Positions 25,749 to 37,192 of a stretch of 64,000 nt of DNA are shown one piece after another. Under the pieces are notes generated by a model. That model searched no databases. It saw nothing but the letters and a program-made list of their open reading frames with translations, and was not told the DNA's origin. Source of the stretch: an uncultured Acidobacteriaceae bacterium (lineage in GTDB: Bacteria > Acidobacteriota > Terriglobia > Terriglobales > Acidobacteriaceae); NCBI GenBank assembly GCA_903904755.1, contig CAIVDV010000064.1, forward strand, positions 1 to 64,000, given 5' to 3'. The translations under genes and the position numbers were made by a program. How positions within the stretch are numbered: the first letter of the stretch is position 1; each line of letters opens with the position of its first letter.

Positions 25749-26104
25749 AGCTTTCCCTCGTCTTCCTTTTTTCAGTGCCAGGCAGGATTGGAAGGAATGC
25801 AGTTCACTACTTTAGATACGATTTTTCTTGAATAGCTGGCCGTATCTGCCTAAGCCAAGTCCAAGGTAACGCAGTTTCGTAGCGATTCAATCTCAAACTG
25901 GCCAGAATGAACCACTCTTCATCGAGCCGTCATTTCATCGTCATAATTGGCAAATCGACTGCTTCGCATGCGCCCTGCCTTCCTCAAAAATCCTCACCTC
26001 CACCCGCTCTCAGCCACTCTTCCATGCCCCCCGATACCACCCCCCTTGCCCCTACAACCCCATAACCCCTACACTTCCCCCATCCCTACAGGAGCACCCT
26101 GACC
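25749..26104. other. Divergent intergenic region, 356 bp
   Basis: Separates two outward-reading secreted-protein genes. It holds the ribosome-binding site of each gene and the shared motif at 25802-25823. From about 25830 to 25990 the DNA is noticeably AT-richer than elsewhere, consistent with promoter DNA. No small gene is convincing. Confidence 0.5.
25802..25823 (-). promoter_or_regulatory. Shared upstream motif, copy 2
   Basis: On the gene strand, AATCGTA, TCTAAAG and TAGTGAAC follow each other directly, ending 54 nt before the GTG start of the giant Ig-like protein. The same blocks with short spacers lie upstream of the secreted-protein gene at 16.1 kb (17071-17099). It may be a common promoter or operator. 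Confidence 0.4.
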
Positions 26105-26515
26105 ATGCGTATCCACAAGCCCCTCCTCGCTCTCGCACTCTTCGCCCTCACCGCCGCCGCAGCCCACGCCGCCACGCCGTCGCTCACCGGCAACTACAAG
26201 GTGCACATCTCCGTCGCCGGCACTGAGGCCGACTCCGATTGCACCTTCACCCAGACCGACAAGGAACTCACCGGCACCTGCAAGGGCGACAACGGCACCA
26301 CCACCCTCAAGGGCTCCGTCGATGGAGCAAAAGCCACCTGGAAATACGACATCGACTACAACGGCATGGCGCTGACCCTCGTCTACACCGGCACCATCGC
26401 TGACTCCGGCAAAATCGAGGGCGACATCGACGTCCAGCCCGTCGGCGCAGCTGGCTCCTTCACCGCCGTTCCCGTCACGGATGCTCCGGCCCCCGCCGCT
26501 GCACCCGCCAAATAA
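26105..26515 (+). CDS. Small secreted protein of unknown function
   Basis: A 136-aa protein with a signal peptide cleaved near AHA-ATPSL, a single ~95-residue beta-rich domain (GNYKVHISVAGTE...DCTFTQTDKELTGTCKG with two Cys that could pair; KGSVDGAKATWKYDI) and an Ala/Pro tail. The pattern of alternating strands with TGTCKGD and GKIEGDI turns suggests a small lipocalin-like or beta-barrel fold, but this is a guess. CAGGAGC precedes the ATG. It is followed at ~80 bp by the GH43 gene on the same strand. Confidence 0.6.
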   Translation: MRIHKPLLALALFALTAAAAHAATPSLTGNYKVHISVAGTEADSDCTFTQTDKELTGTCKGDNGTTTLKGSVDGAKATWKYDIDYNGMALTLVYTGTIADSGKIEGDIDVQPVGAAGSFTAVPVTDAPAPAAAPAK

Positions 26516-26594
26516 CTCACCCAGGCCGCTGCCGCTCCGGCGGCGGCCACCCCTCCCTGCCGCACTGCTGCCCCAGCGGGCATTGAGTCCCATC

Positions 26595-28022
26595 ATGCAC
26601 CTCTCTCGTCGCAGCGCGCTCAAAAGCGCCGCCCTCACCGGCCTTGGCCTCGCCGCCAATCTCGCCCTGCCCCCCCTCGTCCGCGCTGCTGCCGCCCGCC
26701 GCGTCGTCTCCCAGGGCAACCCAATCATCCCCAACCTCGGTGCCTGCGACCCCCAGGTCCGCGTCTACGACGGCCACGTCTACCTCTACTCCACCCACGA
26801 CGCATCCCCCGACAGCACCGACTTCGTCATGCACGACTGGCGCGTCTGGCACACCACTGACCTCGTCCAATGGGAACTCGTCAGCACCCTCCGCCCTGAG
26901 CAAACCTACTTCCGCAAGCCCAGCTCCCAGTGCTGGGCCACTGACGCGGCCCGCCGCAACGGCAACTATTACCTCTACTTCTCCATGGGGCCCGAAGACA
27001 TCGGCGTCGTTCAGGGCCCCACCCCCGCCGGCCCCTGGCACGACCCCCTTGGCCACGCCCTCATTCCCAAAGGAATGCTCCCCACAGAGGCTCGCGACCC
27101 CGGCATCCTCCAGGAAGAGGACGGCACCACATACATTGTCTTCGGCACCATGAGCTACTACATCGCCCGCCTCAACTCGGACATGGTCTCCCTCGCCGAA
27201 ACGCCCCGCCTCATTCAGGTCAACCATCCCGAGGGCCCCTACGGCAAGGGCACCACCGACGACAAGCCATTCCTCCACCGACGCGGCGGCAAGTACTACC
27301 TCAGTTGGGGCTGCTACTACGCCATCGGCGACTCCCCCTACGGCCCCTTCGACTGCAAGGGCTCGCTCATCCACGCCGACCGCCTCTCACCCGAATTCCT
27401 TGACCCCACCAACCGCACCGGCCCCCACGCACCGGCCCCCGAGGGGCGTCCCCAGGACTGGCTCGGCTACGACCGCCACGGCTCCTTTTTTGAACTTCAC
27501 GGCCAGTGGTATTACATCTGCAACGACCAGGCCCTGCCCGGCAGCAGCACCTACTTCCGCAACTCCGTGCTCTCCTATATCCGCTACCGCGACAACGGCG
27601 AAATCGACCCCGTCCGCATCAGCACCATCGGCGTAGCCCAGTACAATGCCGCGCAGCCCATCCCCGCCACAGATTTCTTCGCCATCTCCGGGGGGCGCGT
27701 CGCCGAGCGTCCAGATGTTCCTGGCACCTTCCAAGTCCGAGACCTCGTCTCCGGCAGCACCCTCACCTACCCGCGGATCCGAAACCTGGCGCAGCGCAGG
27801 CAGCTCACCCTCACCGGCACAGTCCTCGCTCCCGTAAAGGTCGAAATCCGCCGCGGCAACGCCGCTGGCGTCTCTCTCGGCTCCCTCAGCCTCACCCCCG
27901 GCCCCGCCGGCTCACCCCACACCGTCACCCTCGCCCGCCTGCGCGACACAGACAACCTCTGCCTCGTCCTCCACGGCGGCCCCGGCGAGCTGATCCGGCT
28001 CGATTCCCTCTCCTTCAGCTAG
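26595..28022 (+). CDS. Tat-exported glycoside hydrolase family 43-type enzyme
   Basis: A 475-aa protein with a twin-arginine signal (MHLSRRSALKSAAL). The five-bladed propeller typical of GH43/GH62 follows: catalytic-base Asp candidate in LGACDPQVRVYDG, modulator Asp in TEARDPGIL, general-acid Glu candidate in GSFFELHGQWYY. A C-terminal beta-sandwich (~375-475) resembles a CBM6-like module. GH43 members act on arabinan, arabinoxylan or xylan side chains, so this is likely plant-polysaccharide use in the periplasm or outside. The true substrate is not readable. The start is set by the Tat motif; the open frame upstream is low-complexity. Confidence 0.85.
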   Translation: MHLSRRSALKSAALTGLGLAANLALPPLVRAAAARRVVSQGNPIIPNLGACDPQVRVYDGHVYLYSTHDASPDSTDFVMHDWRVWHTTDLVQWELVSTLRPEQTYFRKPSSQCWATDAARRNGNYYLYFSMGPEDIGVVQGPTPAGPWHDPLGHALIPKGMLPTEARDPGILQEEDGTTYIVFGTMSYYIARLNSDMVSLAETPRLIQVNHPEGPYGKGTTDDKPFLHRRGGKYYLSWGCYYAIGDSPYGPFDCKGSLIHADRLSPEFLDPTNRTGPHAPAPEGRPQDWLGYDRHGSFFELHGQWYYICNDQALPGSSTYFRNSVLSYIRYRDNGEIDPVRISTIGVAQYNAAQPIPATDFFAISGGRVAERPDVPGTFQVRDLVSGSTLTYPRIRNLAQRRQLTLTGTVLAPVKVEIRRGNAAGVSLGSLSLTPGPAGSPHTVTLARLRDTDNLCLVLHGGPGELIRLDSLSFS

Positions 28023-28026
28023 CCGC

Positions 28027-28980
28027 TTACGAGGCCCGCAACCCCTCGCCCATCTCCGCGCCGCTCACCCGCTGCGCCTTCACATCCCGCATCGGCGGCA
28101 TCCCAAACAGCCGGCTGTACTCCCGGTTAAACTGGCTCGCGCTCTCATACCCCACATCAAACGCCGCACTCGCCGCGTCAATTCCCTCCGTCAGCATCCG
28201 CACCCGTGCCACATGCAGCCGCAGCCGTTTCTGGTACTGCAGCGGACTCATCTGCGTCAGCGATCGGAAGTGGTGGTGGAACGTCGAAACCCCCATCTGC
28301 GCAACCCCCGCCAAATCCTCCACCCGCACCGGCTTCCGGTAGTTCGCCTTCAGCCACGCCACCGCCTTCGCCGTCCGGTTTTCGTTCTCTCCCAAGGTCG
28401 CAATCGCACGCAAATGCCGCCCCAGCGGCGACCGCAGCAGCCGGTACACCATCTCCCGCTCTATCAGGTTGCCCATAAACGGAATATCCCGCGGAGAATT
28501 CAGCAGATCCATCAGCCGCAGGCACGTCCGCAGAATCTCCACCGGAGTCTTCCCCACCGCCATGCCCCGCGCCCCAAACGCCGCCGCGGGCTCGCGAAAC
28601 TCATCCTGGCTCAAGATCTCCCGCACCAGCCCCATATCCAGCCGCAGCACCAGCCCCAGCATCGGTGCGCTCACGCTCGCCTTCGTAATCTGGCTCACCA
28701 CCGGCAGGTCCACGCTGGTCAGCAGCATGCTCGTCCCGTCACAGTGGTGCGTCACCCCGCCCACCGTCACCTGCTTCTCTCCCTGCGCAAACACCACAAA
28801 CTCCGGCTGGTAACTCGCCGACCCGCACTCGGTCTGCTCCGTCCTCTTGGCCAGGAAAAAACTCGGCATCGGCGTCTCCTGCGGCCCCTCTACCTTCACA
28901 TAGGCATCAATCTTCCGCGCCAGTTCCGCCCGCAGTACCTCCTGCTCCGCCCCGGCTACCGCTTCCGTCATCGTCGTCAT
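28027..28980 (-). CDS. AraC-family transcriptional regulator with AraC_N domain
   Basis: A 317-aa regulator. The N-terminal ~190 residues match the AraC_N-type effector domain (LLTSVDLPVVSQITKASVSAPMLGLVLRLD), and the C terminus carries two helix-turn-helix units (VEDLAGVAQMGVSTFHHHFR and DAASAAFDVGYESASQFNREYSRLFG). AAGGAG lies eight bases before the ATG. Regulators of this subfamily (for example YqhC) usually sit next to and activate alcohol dehydrogenase and aldo/keto reductase genes in response to aldehydes. Here the ADH-CMD-AKR-cupin run lies on the other strand beyond a porin gene, making it the likely target. Confidence 0.85.
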   Translation of the reverse strand: MTTMTEAVAGAEQEVLRAELARKIDAYVKVEGPQETPMPSFFLAKRTEQTECGSASYQPEFVVFAQGEKQVTVGGVTHHCDGTSMLLTSVDLPVVSQITKASVSAPMLGLVLRLDMGLVREILSQDEFREPAAAFGARGMAVGKTPVEILRTCLRLMDLLNSPRDIPFMGNLIEREMVYRLLRSPLGRHLRAIATLGENENRTAKAVAWLKANYRKPVRVEDLAGVAQMGVSTFHHHFRSLTQMSPLQYQKRLRLHVARVRMLTEGIDAASAAFDVGYESASQFNREYSRLFGMPPMRDVKAQRVSGAEMGEGLRAS

Positions 28981-29177
28981 CTCGCTGCTCCTTACCCCTC
29001 CAGCCTACCCCCAAACCGCAAACCACCGCGCAGAAAAATGCGCGACCTCAGAGAATTAGGCAATCAATCAGCAGAATCTGGATACCGCCTTTCTCCCCCT
29101 TCGCCGTACCCTCAAATTGCGGTCATACCATTCCGGCTCAGGCCTCAACTGGTAACACCCAACCGCAGGAGACCCTG

Positions 29178-30503
29178 GTGCACGTTACCGACTGCAAGCT
29201 TCGCAACCTCTTTCTCTCCGCTCTGTTTCTGGCCCTGGCCGCTCCCCTCGCCCTCGCCCAGGCCACCCCGGCACCCGCACCCGCCCAGCCCGCAAACAAC
29301 ATGGAAGACCTCAACTTCCGCGGTGGCGATGCAGCCATGCCCCCCTTTGCCGACAGCAATATCCCTGTCAACTCCCGCTTCCGTCAGGCACTTTTGAGCA
29401 AAGGCGTCGCCCTCCGCCTCATCGCCCTCGACAGCTACGCCCAGGACATCCTCAAGGCCCCCGCACCCACCCACCAGCAGGCCTTCGTCGGCGACAGCAT
29501 CTTTGACGCATCCCTCATGCACCTCATCTTCACCTCCGACCTCCGCCAGCTTGGCCTCCACCACGCCGAACTCCACTTCAGCGGCGTCTGGAACTGGGCC
29601 ACCTGGGAACCCGCCGGCCCCAAAGCCATCGACATCTGGTCCCTCAACCTCTACAAGGAATTCGCCAACGACCGCGTCGAAGCCAAAATCGGATACAACT
29701 CCGAAGAACTCGAATTCATCGGCATGCAGGTCGGCGGTTCCACCGCCTCCGGCGTCCAGGGCGTCTACGCCGTACTCCCCTACGAAGTCGGCATGGCTTA
29801 CTTCCCCCTCACCGCACCCATGGCAAACCTCAAGCTCCGCGGCCCCCAGTACACCTACTTCAAATCCGGCTTCCAGCGCTCTCTCGATCCCAACGGCGGC
29901 CCCGCCACCGAGCATCGCAACAACTCCGGCTTCCGCTTCGCCCCCAAGGGCGACAAACTCCTCATCCTCGAAGAAGCCGGCTACCAGCGCCCCGGCTCAG
30001 CCACCCAAAACCAGGCCTGGCTCCGCGCCGGCTACCTCCACAACTCCACCCCCTACACCAACCACGCCACCGGCAAGCCCGAGGCCGGCAACTACGCCGC
30101 CTACGCCCTCCTCGACTACCAGCTCCGCAAACCCGACCCCCTCCAGCCCTACAAGGGACTCTACGCCGGCCTCTCCGCCATGACCGTCCCCTCCAAATTC
30201 AACCCCTACGACCGCTACTTCGAGGCCCGCCTCTACCAGATGGCCCCATTCGCCCGCCGCCCCGGCGACGTTGCCTCCCTCCTTTCCACCTACACCAGCC
30301 ACTCCAAATACTTCACTGACCCGCTCGTTGCCGCAGGCCACCCCGTATGGCGCAACTCCGGCTCCCTCACTGGCAGCTACAACATCCACGTCGCGCCCGG
30401 AAACTACCTCTCCGTCGGTCTCAGCTACATCCGCGGAGCCGCAATCACACCACGCGTCGATGACACCGTCACCTTCTCCGCCGCCTACTCACTGTTCTTT
30501 TAA
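29178..30503 (+). CDS. OprB-type carbohydrate-selective porin
   Basis: A 441-aa outer-membrane beta-barrel with a signal peptide (LFLSALFLALAAPLALA) and a C-terminal aromatic end (AAYSLFF) typical for BAM recognition. Strands such as LHHAELHFSGVWNWATWEP, DRVEAKIGYNSEELEFIGM and GNYLSVGLSYIRGAAITPR fit the OprB/carbohydrate porin family that takes up glucose and other sugars. GTG 29178 is the start, with AGGAG seven bases upstream. It stands between the AraC gene and the ADH gene and may serve the nearby GH43 enzyme. Confidence 0.8.
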   Translation: MHVTDCKLRNLFLSALFLALAAPLALAQATPAPAPAQPANNMEDLNFRGGDAAMPPFADSNIPVNSRFRQALLSKGVALRLIALDSYAQDILKAPAPTHQQAFVGDSIFDASLMHLIFTSDLRQLGLHHAELHFSGVWNWATWEPAGPKAIDIWSLNLYKEFANDRVEAKIGYNSEELEFIGMQVGGSTASGVQGVYAVLPYEVGMAYFPLTAPMANLKLRGPQYTYFKSGFQRSLDPNGGPATEHRNNSGFRFAPKGDKLLILEEAGYQRPGSATQNQAWLRAGYLHNSTPYTNHATGKPEAGNYAAYALLDYQLRKPDPLQPYKGLYAGLSAMTVPSKFNPYDRYFEARLYQMAPFARRPGDVASLLSTYTSHSKYFTDPLVAAGHPVWRNSGSLTGSYNIHVAPGNYLSVGLSYIRGAAITPRVDDTVTFSAAYSLFF

Positions 30504-30606
30504 CCAAACTCCCCTGGAATCGGCGCTCCATTCTGCCCTTTCCCGAATCTAACCCTCTGAGCGTCCATCCCAACCCGGACGCACCCATCCAACACGAGAG
30601 GTTCCG

Positions 30607-31665
30607 ATGTACAAAGCAAAAGCCTGGTCCGTCGCAAGCGCCACTTCCCCCTTCGCGGCAGACACCATCAACCGCCGCGAACCCACCGCAGACGATGTCC
30701 AGATCGAAATCCTCTTCTGCGGCATCTGTCACTCCGATCTCCACACCGCACGCAACGAGTGGGCCTCCATCATGCCCACCGCTTACCCCTGCGTCCCCGG
30801 CCACGAAATCGTCGGCCGCGTCACCGCCGTCGGCTCTTCCGTCACCAAATACAAGGCCGGCGACATCGTCGGCGTCGGCTGCCTCGTCGATGCCGACCTC
30901 ACCTGCCCCAACTGCCGCGACAACTTTGAGCAGTTCTGCCCCAACGGCGTCTTCACCTACAACGCCCCCGACAAGCACCTCGGCGGCGTCACCTACGGCG
31001 GCTACTCCGACTCCATCGTCGTCCACCAGCACTTCGTCCTCTCCATCCCCACCAACCTCGACCTCGCCGGAGCCGCCCCGCTCCTTTGCGCCGGCATCAC
31101 CACTTACTCCCCCATGCGCCACTGGGGCGTCACCAAGGGCAAAAAGGTCGGTGTCGTCGGCCTCGGCGGACTCGGCCACATGGGCGTCAAATTCGCCCAC
31201 GCCCTCGGCGCCCACACCGTCGTCTTCACCACATCCGAAAGCAAGCGCGATGACGCCCTCCGCCTCGGCGCAGACGAAGTCGTCCTCTCCCGCGACGCCA
31301 ACCAGATGGCCGCCCACGCCGGCAGCTTCGACTTCATCCTCGACGCCGTCGCCGCTGAGCACGACATCAACGCCTACATCCACATGCTCCGCCGCGACGG
31401 CAACATCACCATGGTCGGCGCGCCCGACAAGCCGCTTCCGGTCAACGTCTTCGGCCTCCTCTTCGGCCGCAAGTCCTTCTCCGGCTCCCTCATCGGCGGC
31501 CTCGCAGAAACCCAGGAAATGCTCGACTTCTGCGGCGATCACAACATCACCTCCGACGTCGAAATCATCCCCATCCAGAAGCTCAACGAGGCCTACGAGC
31601 GCATGCTCCGCTCCGACGTCAAGTACCGCTTCTCCATCGACATGGCCTCCCTCAAATACGCTTAA
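30607..31665 (+). CDS. Zinc-dependent alcohol dehydrogenase, YahK/CAD class
   Basis: A 352-aa medium-chain dehydrogenase/reductase. Catalytic zinc ligands are in CGICHSDLHTARNEW and PGHEIVGRV. Structural zinc is held by the four Cys of CLVDADLTCPNCRDNFEQFC. The Rossmann motif GLGGLGHMGVKFA suits NAD(P). This class reduces a broad range of aldehydes. GAGAGG lies upstream of the ATG. A perfect hairpin with a T-rich tail follows the stop, so part of its transcript probably ends before the CMD gene. Confidence 0.9.
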   Translation: MYKAKAWSVASATSPFAADTINRREPTADDVQIEILFCGICHSDLHTARNEWASIMPTAYPCVPGHEIVGRVTAVGSSVTKYKAGDIVGVGCLVDADLTCPNCRDNFEQFCPNGVFTYNAPDKHLGGVTYGGYSDSIVVHQHFVLSIPTNLDLAGAAPLLCAGITTYSPMRHWGVTKGKKVGVVGLGGLGHMGVKFAHALGAHTVVFTTSESKRDDALRLGADEVVLSRDANQMAAHAGSFDFILDAVAAEHDINAYIHMLRRDGNITMVGAPDKPLPVNVFGLLFGRKSFSGSLIGGLAETQEMLDFCGDHNITSDVEIIPIQKLNEAYERMLRSDVKYRFSIDMASLKYA

Positions 31666-31673
31666 CCCCACCC

Positions 31674-31710
31674 GCCCGGCGCATCAGCTCACACCCATGC
31701 GCCGGGCTTT
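31674..31710 (+). terminator. Intrinsic terminator after the ADH gene
   Basis: An 11-bp perfect stem, GCCCGGCGCAT / ATGCGCCGGGC, with a 12-nt loop, followed by TTTACTT. It is positioned 8 bp after the ADH stop codon and ~25 bp before the CMD gene, so the downstream genes are reached by readthrough or their own promoter. Confidence 0.75.
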
Positions 31711-31733
31711 ACTTCTCTCCGCCGGAGTCCCCC

Positions 31734-33538
<1,805 letters not shown>

Positions 33539-33575
33539 CCCGGCCCAACGCCCGCTAACCCGCAAAGGAACCACC

Positions 33576-33977
33576 ATGAACATCCAGCGCATCGGCTCCA
33601 TACCCTCCGGCCGCGGCCCCGCGGACTACTTCACCGGCACCGTCCGCGTCGACATGCTCTTCAACGCTCCTGACCCCGCCCGCGTCGTCGGCGCGCATGT
33701 CACCTTCGAGCCCGGCGCACGCACCGCCTGGCACACCCACCCCCTCGGCCAAACCCTCATCGTCACCTCCGGCTCCGGCCGAGTCCAGCGCTGGGATGGC
33801 CCCATCGAAGAAATCCACCCCGGCGACGTCATCTGGTTCGCCCCCGGCGAAAAACACTGGCACGGCGCCGGCCCCACCACCGCCATGACCCACATCGCCA
33901 TCCAGGAAAAACTCAACGACTCCACCGTCACCTGGCTCGAACACGTCTCCGACTCCCAATACAACCCTGCCGGGTGA
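33576..33977 (+). CDS. Small cupin-domain protein
   Basis: A 133-aa single-domain cupin. Metal ligands of cupin motif 1 are in [12 protein letters not shown] (two His, Gln in the Glu position) and of motif 2 in [11 protein letters not shown]. This matches the (R)-mandelonitrile lyase-like/ChrR-like cupins that accompany CMD and AKR genes in many bacteria. Only 37 bp separates it from the AKR gene. The reaction is unknown. Confidence 0.85.
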   Translation: MNIQRIGSIPSGRGPADYFTGTVRVDMLFNAPDPARVVGAHVTFEPGARTAWHTHPLGQTLIVTSGSGRVQRWDGPIEEIHPGDVIWFAPGEKHWHGAGPTTAMTHIAIQEKLNDSTVTWLEHVSDSQYNPAG

Positions 33978-34490
33978 CAACACTCGGTTGCCACGAATCA
34001 GGTGCCACCGGTCCCTCGCACTTGGAGACCGGTGATACCTGATATCCCGCAATACTCCCCAACCAAACCCCTCCATCCACTATCGAGCGCATCTCAATCC
34101 CTCAACCGGCACCGCCCGTCCATCGCCCTCCCGGGCGCCTGCAGCACCGTCCATAAAACCTCCGTACCGTAAAAAGTCCCCGCCAAACAACGAATTTGGG
34201 CGACTTCCTCCTCGTACTTCAATACACTTTCGTTCGGAACTCAGGGGATTGCCCTACCCCCATGAGACTTGCGCGGGACCCTCTTTCCCAACGATTCCTA
34301 CGGGATTGGGCCGACGCCGGGTCACAATTCCCGGCTGCATGCCACTTGGTTGTGTATCTGTTCTGCCTCCCTCACTTCGCCTCGGTTGCAACTCCGCTTC
34401 TCCAGGCACCCCTGACCGGATTCGCCCCCACGAGTTTCCGCTCCGGCTCTGCTGGAGCATTATCCTTCCCAAATCACCCAGGAGAACCCC
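33978..34490. other. Repeat pair plus long leader, 513 bp
   Basis: Starts with a family-A palindrome (34001-34036) and a degenerate family-B copy (34082-34107), then ~380 bp leading to the NHL/Ig-like gene. The leader is less GC-biased than coding DNA and contains GGGGATTGCCCTACCCCC near 34243, able to form a small stem. No ORF has native codon use. A long 5' untranslated leader is possible. Confidence 0.45.
34001..34036. repeat. REP-like palindrome, family A (copy 3)
   Basis: GGTGCCACCGGTCCC, a CTCGCACTTG loop region, then GAGACCGGTGATA. The loop sequence CCTCGCACTTGG is shared with the copy at 37361. A shortened family-B palindrome follows ~45 bp on, the same order as at 37361/37424. Confidence 0.65.
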
Positions 34491-36926
34491 TTGAAAAACT
34501 CTCGTCTGATTGCTCGAACTGTGGCATGTGCTTCCATCGCTCTTGCCCTCGCATTTGCTCTCGCTGCACCGAATCTAACCGCACAGGCCGCTCCCAATGC
34601 CGCCATCACCCTTGAGCCTCCCACCGGCGCTGAGCTCCATGCCCACCTCTTCGACGCTCAGGGGGCCAAACTACCCGAAGCCCCCGCGAACTTCCGGCGT
34701 CTCGGTCAGGCCACCGTCGGTCTCCAGGCAGACGTGCACCTGCTCTCCCTCCGCTTCTCCGAAACCCAAAAGGTCACCGGGCTCAAAACCACCGCCGACT
34801 TCCGCGTCGAGAAGGGCGGCACTTGCGCGGAAGGCAACGTCTACCAGGCCGGCACCACCTGCACCGTACTCGTCCGCTTCACTCCCCAGGGTGCCGGAAA
34901 CCGCTTCGGCCGACTCTCCGTCACCACCAACCTCTCCCCCACTCCCATGGCCTTTGGACTCGGCGGATACGGCTACTCACCCATCGTGAGCATCATCCCC
35001 GCACAAATCAGCACCCTCGCAGGCACCTACCCCTCGAACGTTGGCCTGCTGAACGGCGCGCAATACCTCACCGTCGATGGCTCCGATACCTTGTCGGTTG
35101 CGGACACTGGCAATGGTCTCCTTCGACAAAAGGATTCCAGCGGCAACTTCGTCACCCTCGCCTCCGGATACACCGGCCTCTCCGGCGTCGCGGTGGATAC
35201 CTTCGGCGAGGTGTACTTCGATGTTCCTTCCAAAGGACTCATGTATGAAATCTACGACTACGGCCCGGTCGTCCAGACTAGCGGCTCGGGCTCTGACGTC
35301 TGCGCGGCATCGGCCCCCTGCAACCTCAACGCGGAAGCCTTGAGCTTACCTGGGGCAATCAGCACCGATGGCTACAACCGCCTGTTCTTCGCCGATGCAC
35401 ACAGGGGGGCCGCGTTTTCTCAAGTGCAGCCCAGCCCTTCCAGCCTCATCTTCCTCTATGATCCGTTCGCGTACCAGACCAACCCCTCGTCCCCCATGGC
35501 TGTCGACAACGCCGACAACATCTATACCCTTTGGTCAAACGGGAGCCTCTGCGCAATCATGCAGCAAACGCTCTATAACGCGGAAAACAGCAACGTCTCA
35601 TTCAACAAAATCGCGGGCGGTCATACCTGCGGATTCGCCGGGGACGGCGGGCTGGCCGGAAGTGCCGAAATCGGCGCCGTGGTAGGCCAATTCGCTTTTG
35701 ATACTGCGGGAAATCTCTACTTCACCGACACCAACAACCAGCGCGTGCGCAGAATCGACAACAGCACGGGAGTCATCCGTACCATCGCCGGCACCGGCGT
35801 TGCCGGCTACGCTGGCGATGGCGCGGGAGCAACCTCCGCCACCCTCAGCGCTCCCACAGGCGTCGGCGTGGACTCCACCGGAAGTGTCTATGTCATCAGC
35901 AACACCGCGGCAGTCGGCACAGCCCAGGTCATCCGTAAAATCGGACCCAACGGATACATCAATGCCGGCAGCCAGCTCAAAGGCACTACCGGAACCGCAA
36001 AGATGTTGACCATTTCCAATACCGGAAACTCCGCCATGACTCTCACTGGCTACTCCATCTTCGGATCCGGTTCTGGGGATTTCAGTGTCAGTCCCACCTC
36101 GACAACCTGCCTCTTGACCCCGGGCAGCATCCTCCCGGCCGGTCAAAGCTGCTTCATCGGCATCACCTTCACGCCCACCGCCTCAGGTGCCAGAAGCGCA
36201 ACCTTGCGCCTGGCTACCAACACCATCGCAGGATTCAACGACACCACCCTCATCGGCACCGGAACCCTCCCCATCCCGGTCATCGCCATCACCTCCCCTG
36301 CCCCTGGCGCATCGTTCGCTTCCGGCACGGCGGTCAACTTCTCCGTCAGCGTCACGGCAACCCCTGTCCCCACCGGTACCGTGCAGTTCAAGGTCGATGG
36401 CGCAGCCTATGGAGCGCCTGTCGCTCTCTCCGTCACCGGCACCGCCTCCACCAGCGTCACCGGCCTCACGCAAACCACCCACACCCTGTCGGCAAGCTAC
36501 AGCGGAAGCACCTCCTATGCGGCTGTCAATTCGGCAACCATCTCCATCGGTGTCACCGCTGCTGCGCCGAAGGCAGGAACCCGGATCTCGCTCTCCCCCC
36601 TTGCGAGCACTGGCTCCTGCACTTCCGGCCATTTCATGGCCACTGTCAACAGCACCTCCAACGTCCTTCCCACTGGCACCGTAACCCTGCTGGACGGCAA
36701 GGTCAGCCTCACCTCCGCCACCCTCATCAACGGAAAGGCGACCATCGCTGTGTCACTCGTCGGAACTGGCCAGCATCACCTCTCCGCCTACTATTCAGGA
36801 GACTCCCAGCACCTGCCCGCAACCTCAGCAGCCTTGACTCAGCCCGGTTCCGGCTCCGGCACCTGCAGGCCGCAGCCCATCAGCCCCCTCAACCAGGCCC
36901 GGCTTGACCTCAACAGTCAGCAGTGA
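34491..36926 (+). CDS. Secreted NHL-repeat/Ig-like surface protein
   Basis: An 811-aa exported protein: signal peptide (about 1-32), an ASPM/SPD-2-like choice-of-anchor segment (~75-155, GTTCTVLVRFTPQGAGNRFGRL), NHL-type beta-propeller (~170-490, for example FDTAGNLYFTDTNNQRVRRID and IRTIAGTGVAGYAGDG), a second ASPM-like domain (~495-590, ISNTGNSAMTLTGYSI) and two Ig_3-like repeats (~600-790, TGTVQFKVDGA, SASYSGSTSYAAV). TTG 34491 is the start, with AGGAGAA just upstream. This architecture is common in Acidobacteria; its ligand is unknown. Confidence 0.8.
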   Translation: MKNSRLIARTVACASIALALAFALAAPNLTAQAAPNAAITLEPPTGAELHAHLFDAQGAKLPEAPANFRRLGQATVGLQADVHLLSLRFSETQKVTGLKTTADFRVEKGGTCAEGNVYQAGTTCTVLVRFTPQGAGNRFGRLSVTTNLSPTPMAFGLGGYGYSPIVSIIPAQISTLAGTYPSNVGLLNGAQYLTVDGSDTLSVADTGNGLLRQKDSSGNFVTLASGYTGLSGVAVDTFGEVYFDVPSKGLMYEIYDYGPVVQTSGSGSDVCAASAPCNLNAEALSLPGAISTDGYNRLFFADAHRGAAFSQVQPSPSSLIFLYDPFAYQTNPSSPMAVDNADNIYTLWSNGSLCAIMQQTLYNAENSNVSFNKIAGGHTCGFAGDGGLAGSAEIGAVVGQFAFDTAGNLYFTDTNNQRVRRIDNSTGVIRTIAGTGVAGYAGDGAGATSATLSAPTGVGVDSTGSVYVISNTAAVGTAQVIRKIGPNGYINAGSQLKGTTGTAKMLTISNTGNSAMTLTGYSIFGSGSGDFSVSPTSTTCLLTPGSILPAGQSCFIGITFTPTASGARSATLRLATNTIAGFNDTTLIGTGTLPIPVIAITSPAPGASFASGTAVNFSVSVTATPVPTGTVQFKVDGAAYGAPVALSVTGTASTSVTGLTQTTHTLSASYSGSTSYAAVNSATISIGVTAAAPKAGTRISLSPLASTGSCTSGHFMATVNSTSNVLPTGTVTLLDGKVSLTSATLINGKATIAVSLVGTGQHHLSAYYSGDSQHLPATSAALTQPGSGSGTCRPQPISPLNQARLDLNSQQ

Positions 36927-37097
36927 CACCTGACCTCAACCAATAACCGGAGGGGCTCGCAGCCATCAACAGATCGGTTGCGAGCCTCCCACAACAAACT
37001 GCAGCAATACGGAATCGGCGCCTAACCACCACCGCGGGGCTTGCTTCATCCCCGCTTTTGGAAAGAACGGAAACAAATGCCCCATCCCAACATCTCC

Positions 37098-37192
37098 CAA
37101 ATCCCGGGCCGCAGGCGCAGCGTAGATTAGCCCAGCGATTCATCGCTGGGTACGCAAGCCTCATCAAGCCCCGGAGTCCCGCAGGGACGGTG
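37098..37192. repeat. Two-hairpin intergenic repeat
   Basis: Begins ATCCCGGGCCGCAGGCGC, then a perfect 9-bp stem CCCAGCGAT-TC-ATCGCTGGG (37131-37150), then CCCCGGAGTCCCGCAGGGAC with a 5-bp stem. The opening CTCCCAAATCCC..GCCGCAGGCGC recurs at 37668-37693, inside the 3' end of the next gene. Confidence 0.6.

Noticed and set aside
34249-34494. Small plus-strand frames in the leader of the NHL/Ig-like gene
   Set aside because: No ribosome-binding site, and codon use unlike neighbours; leader or promoter DNA is more likely.
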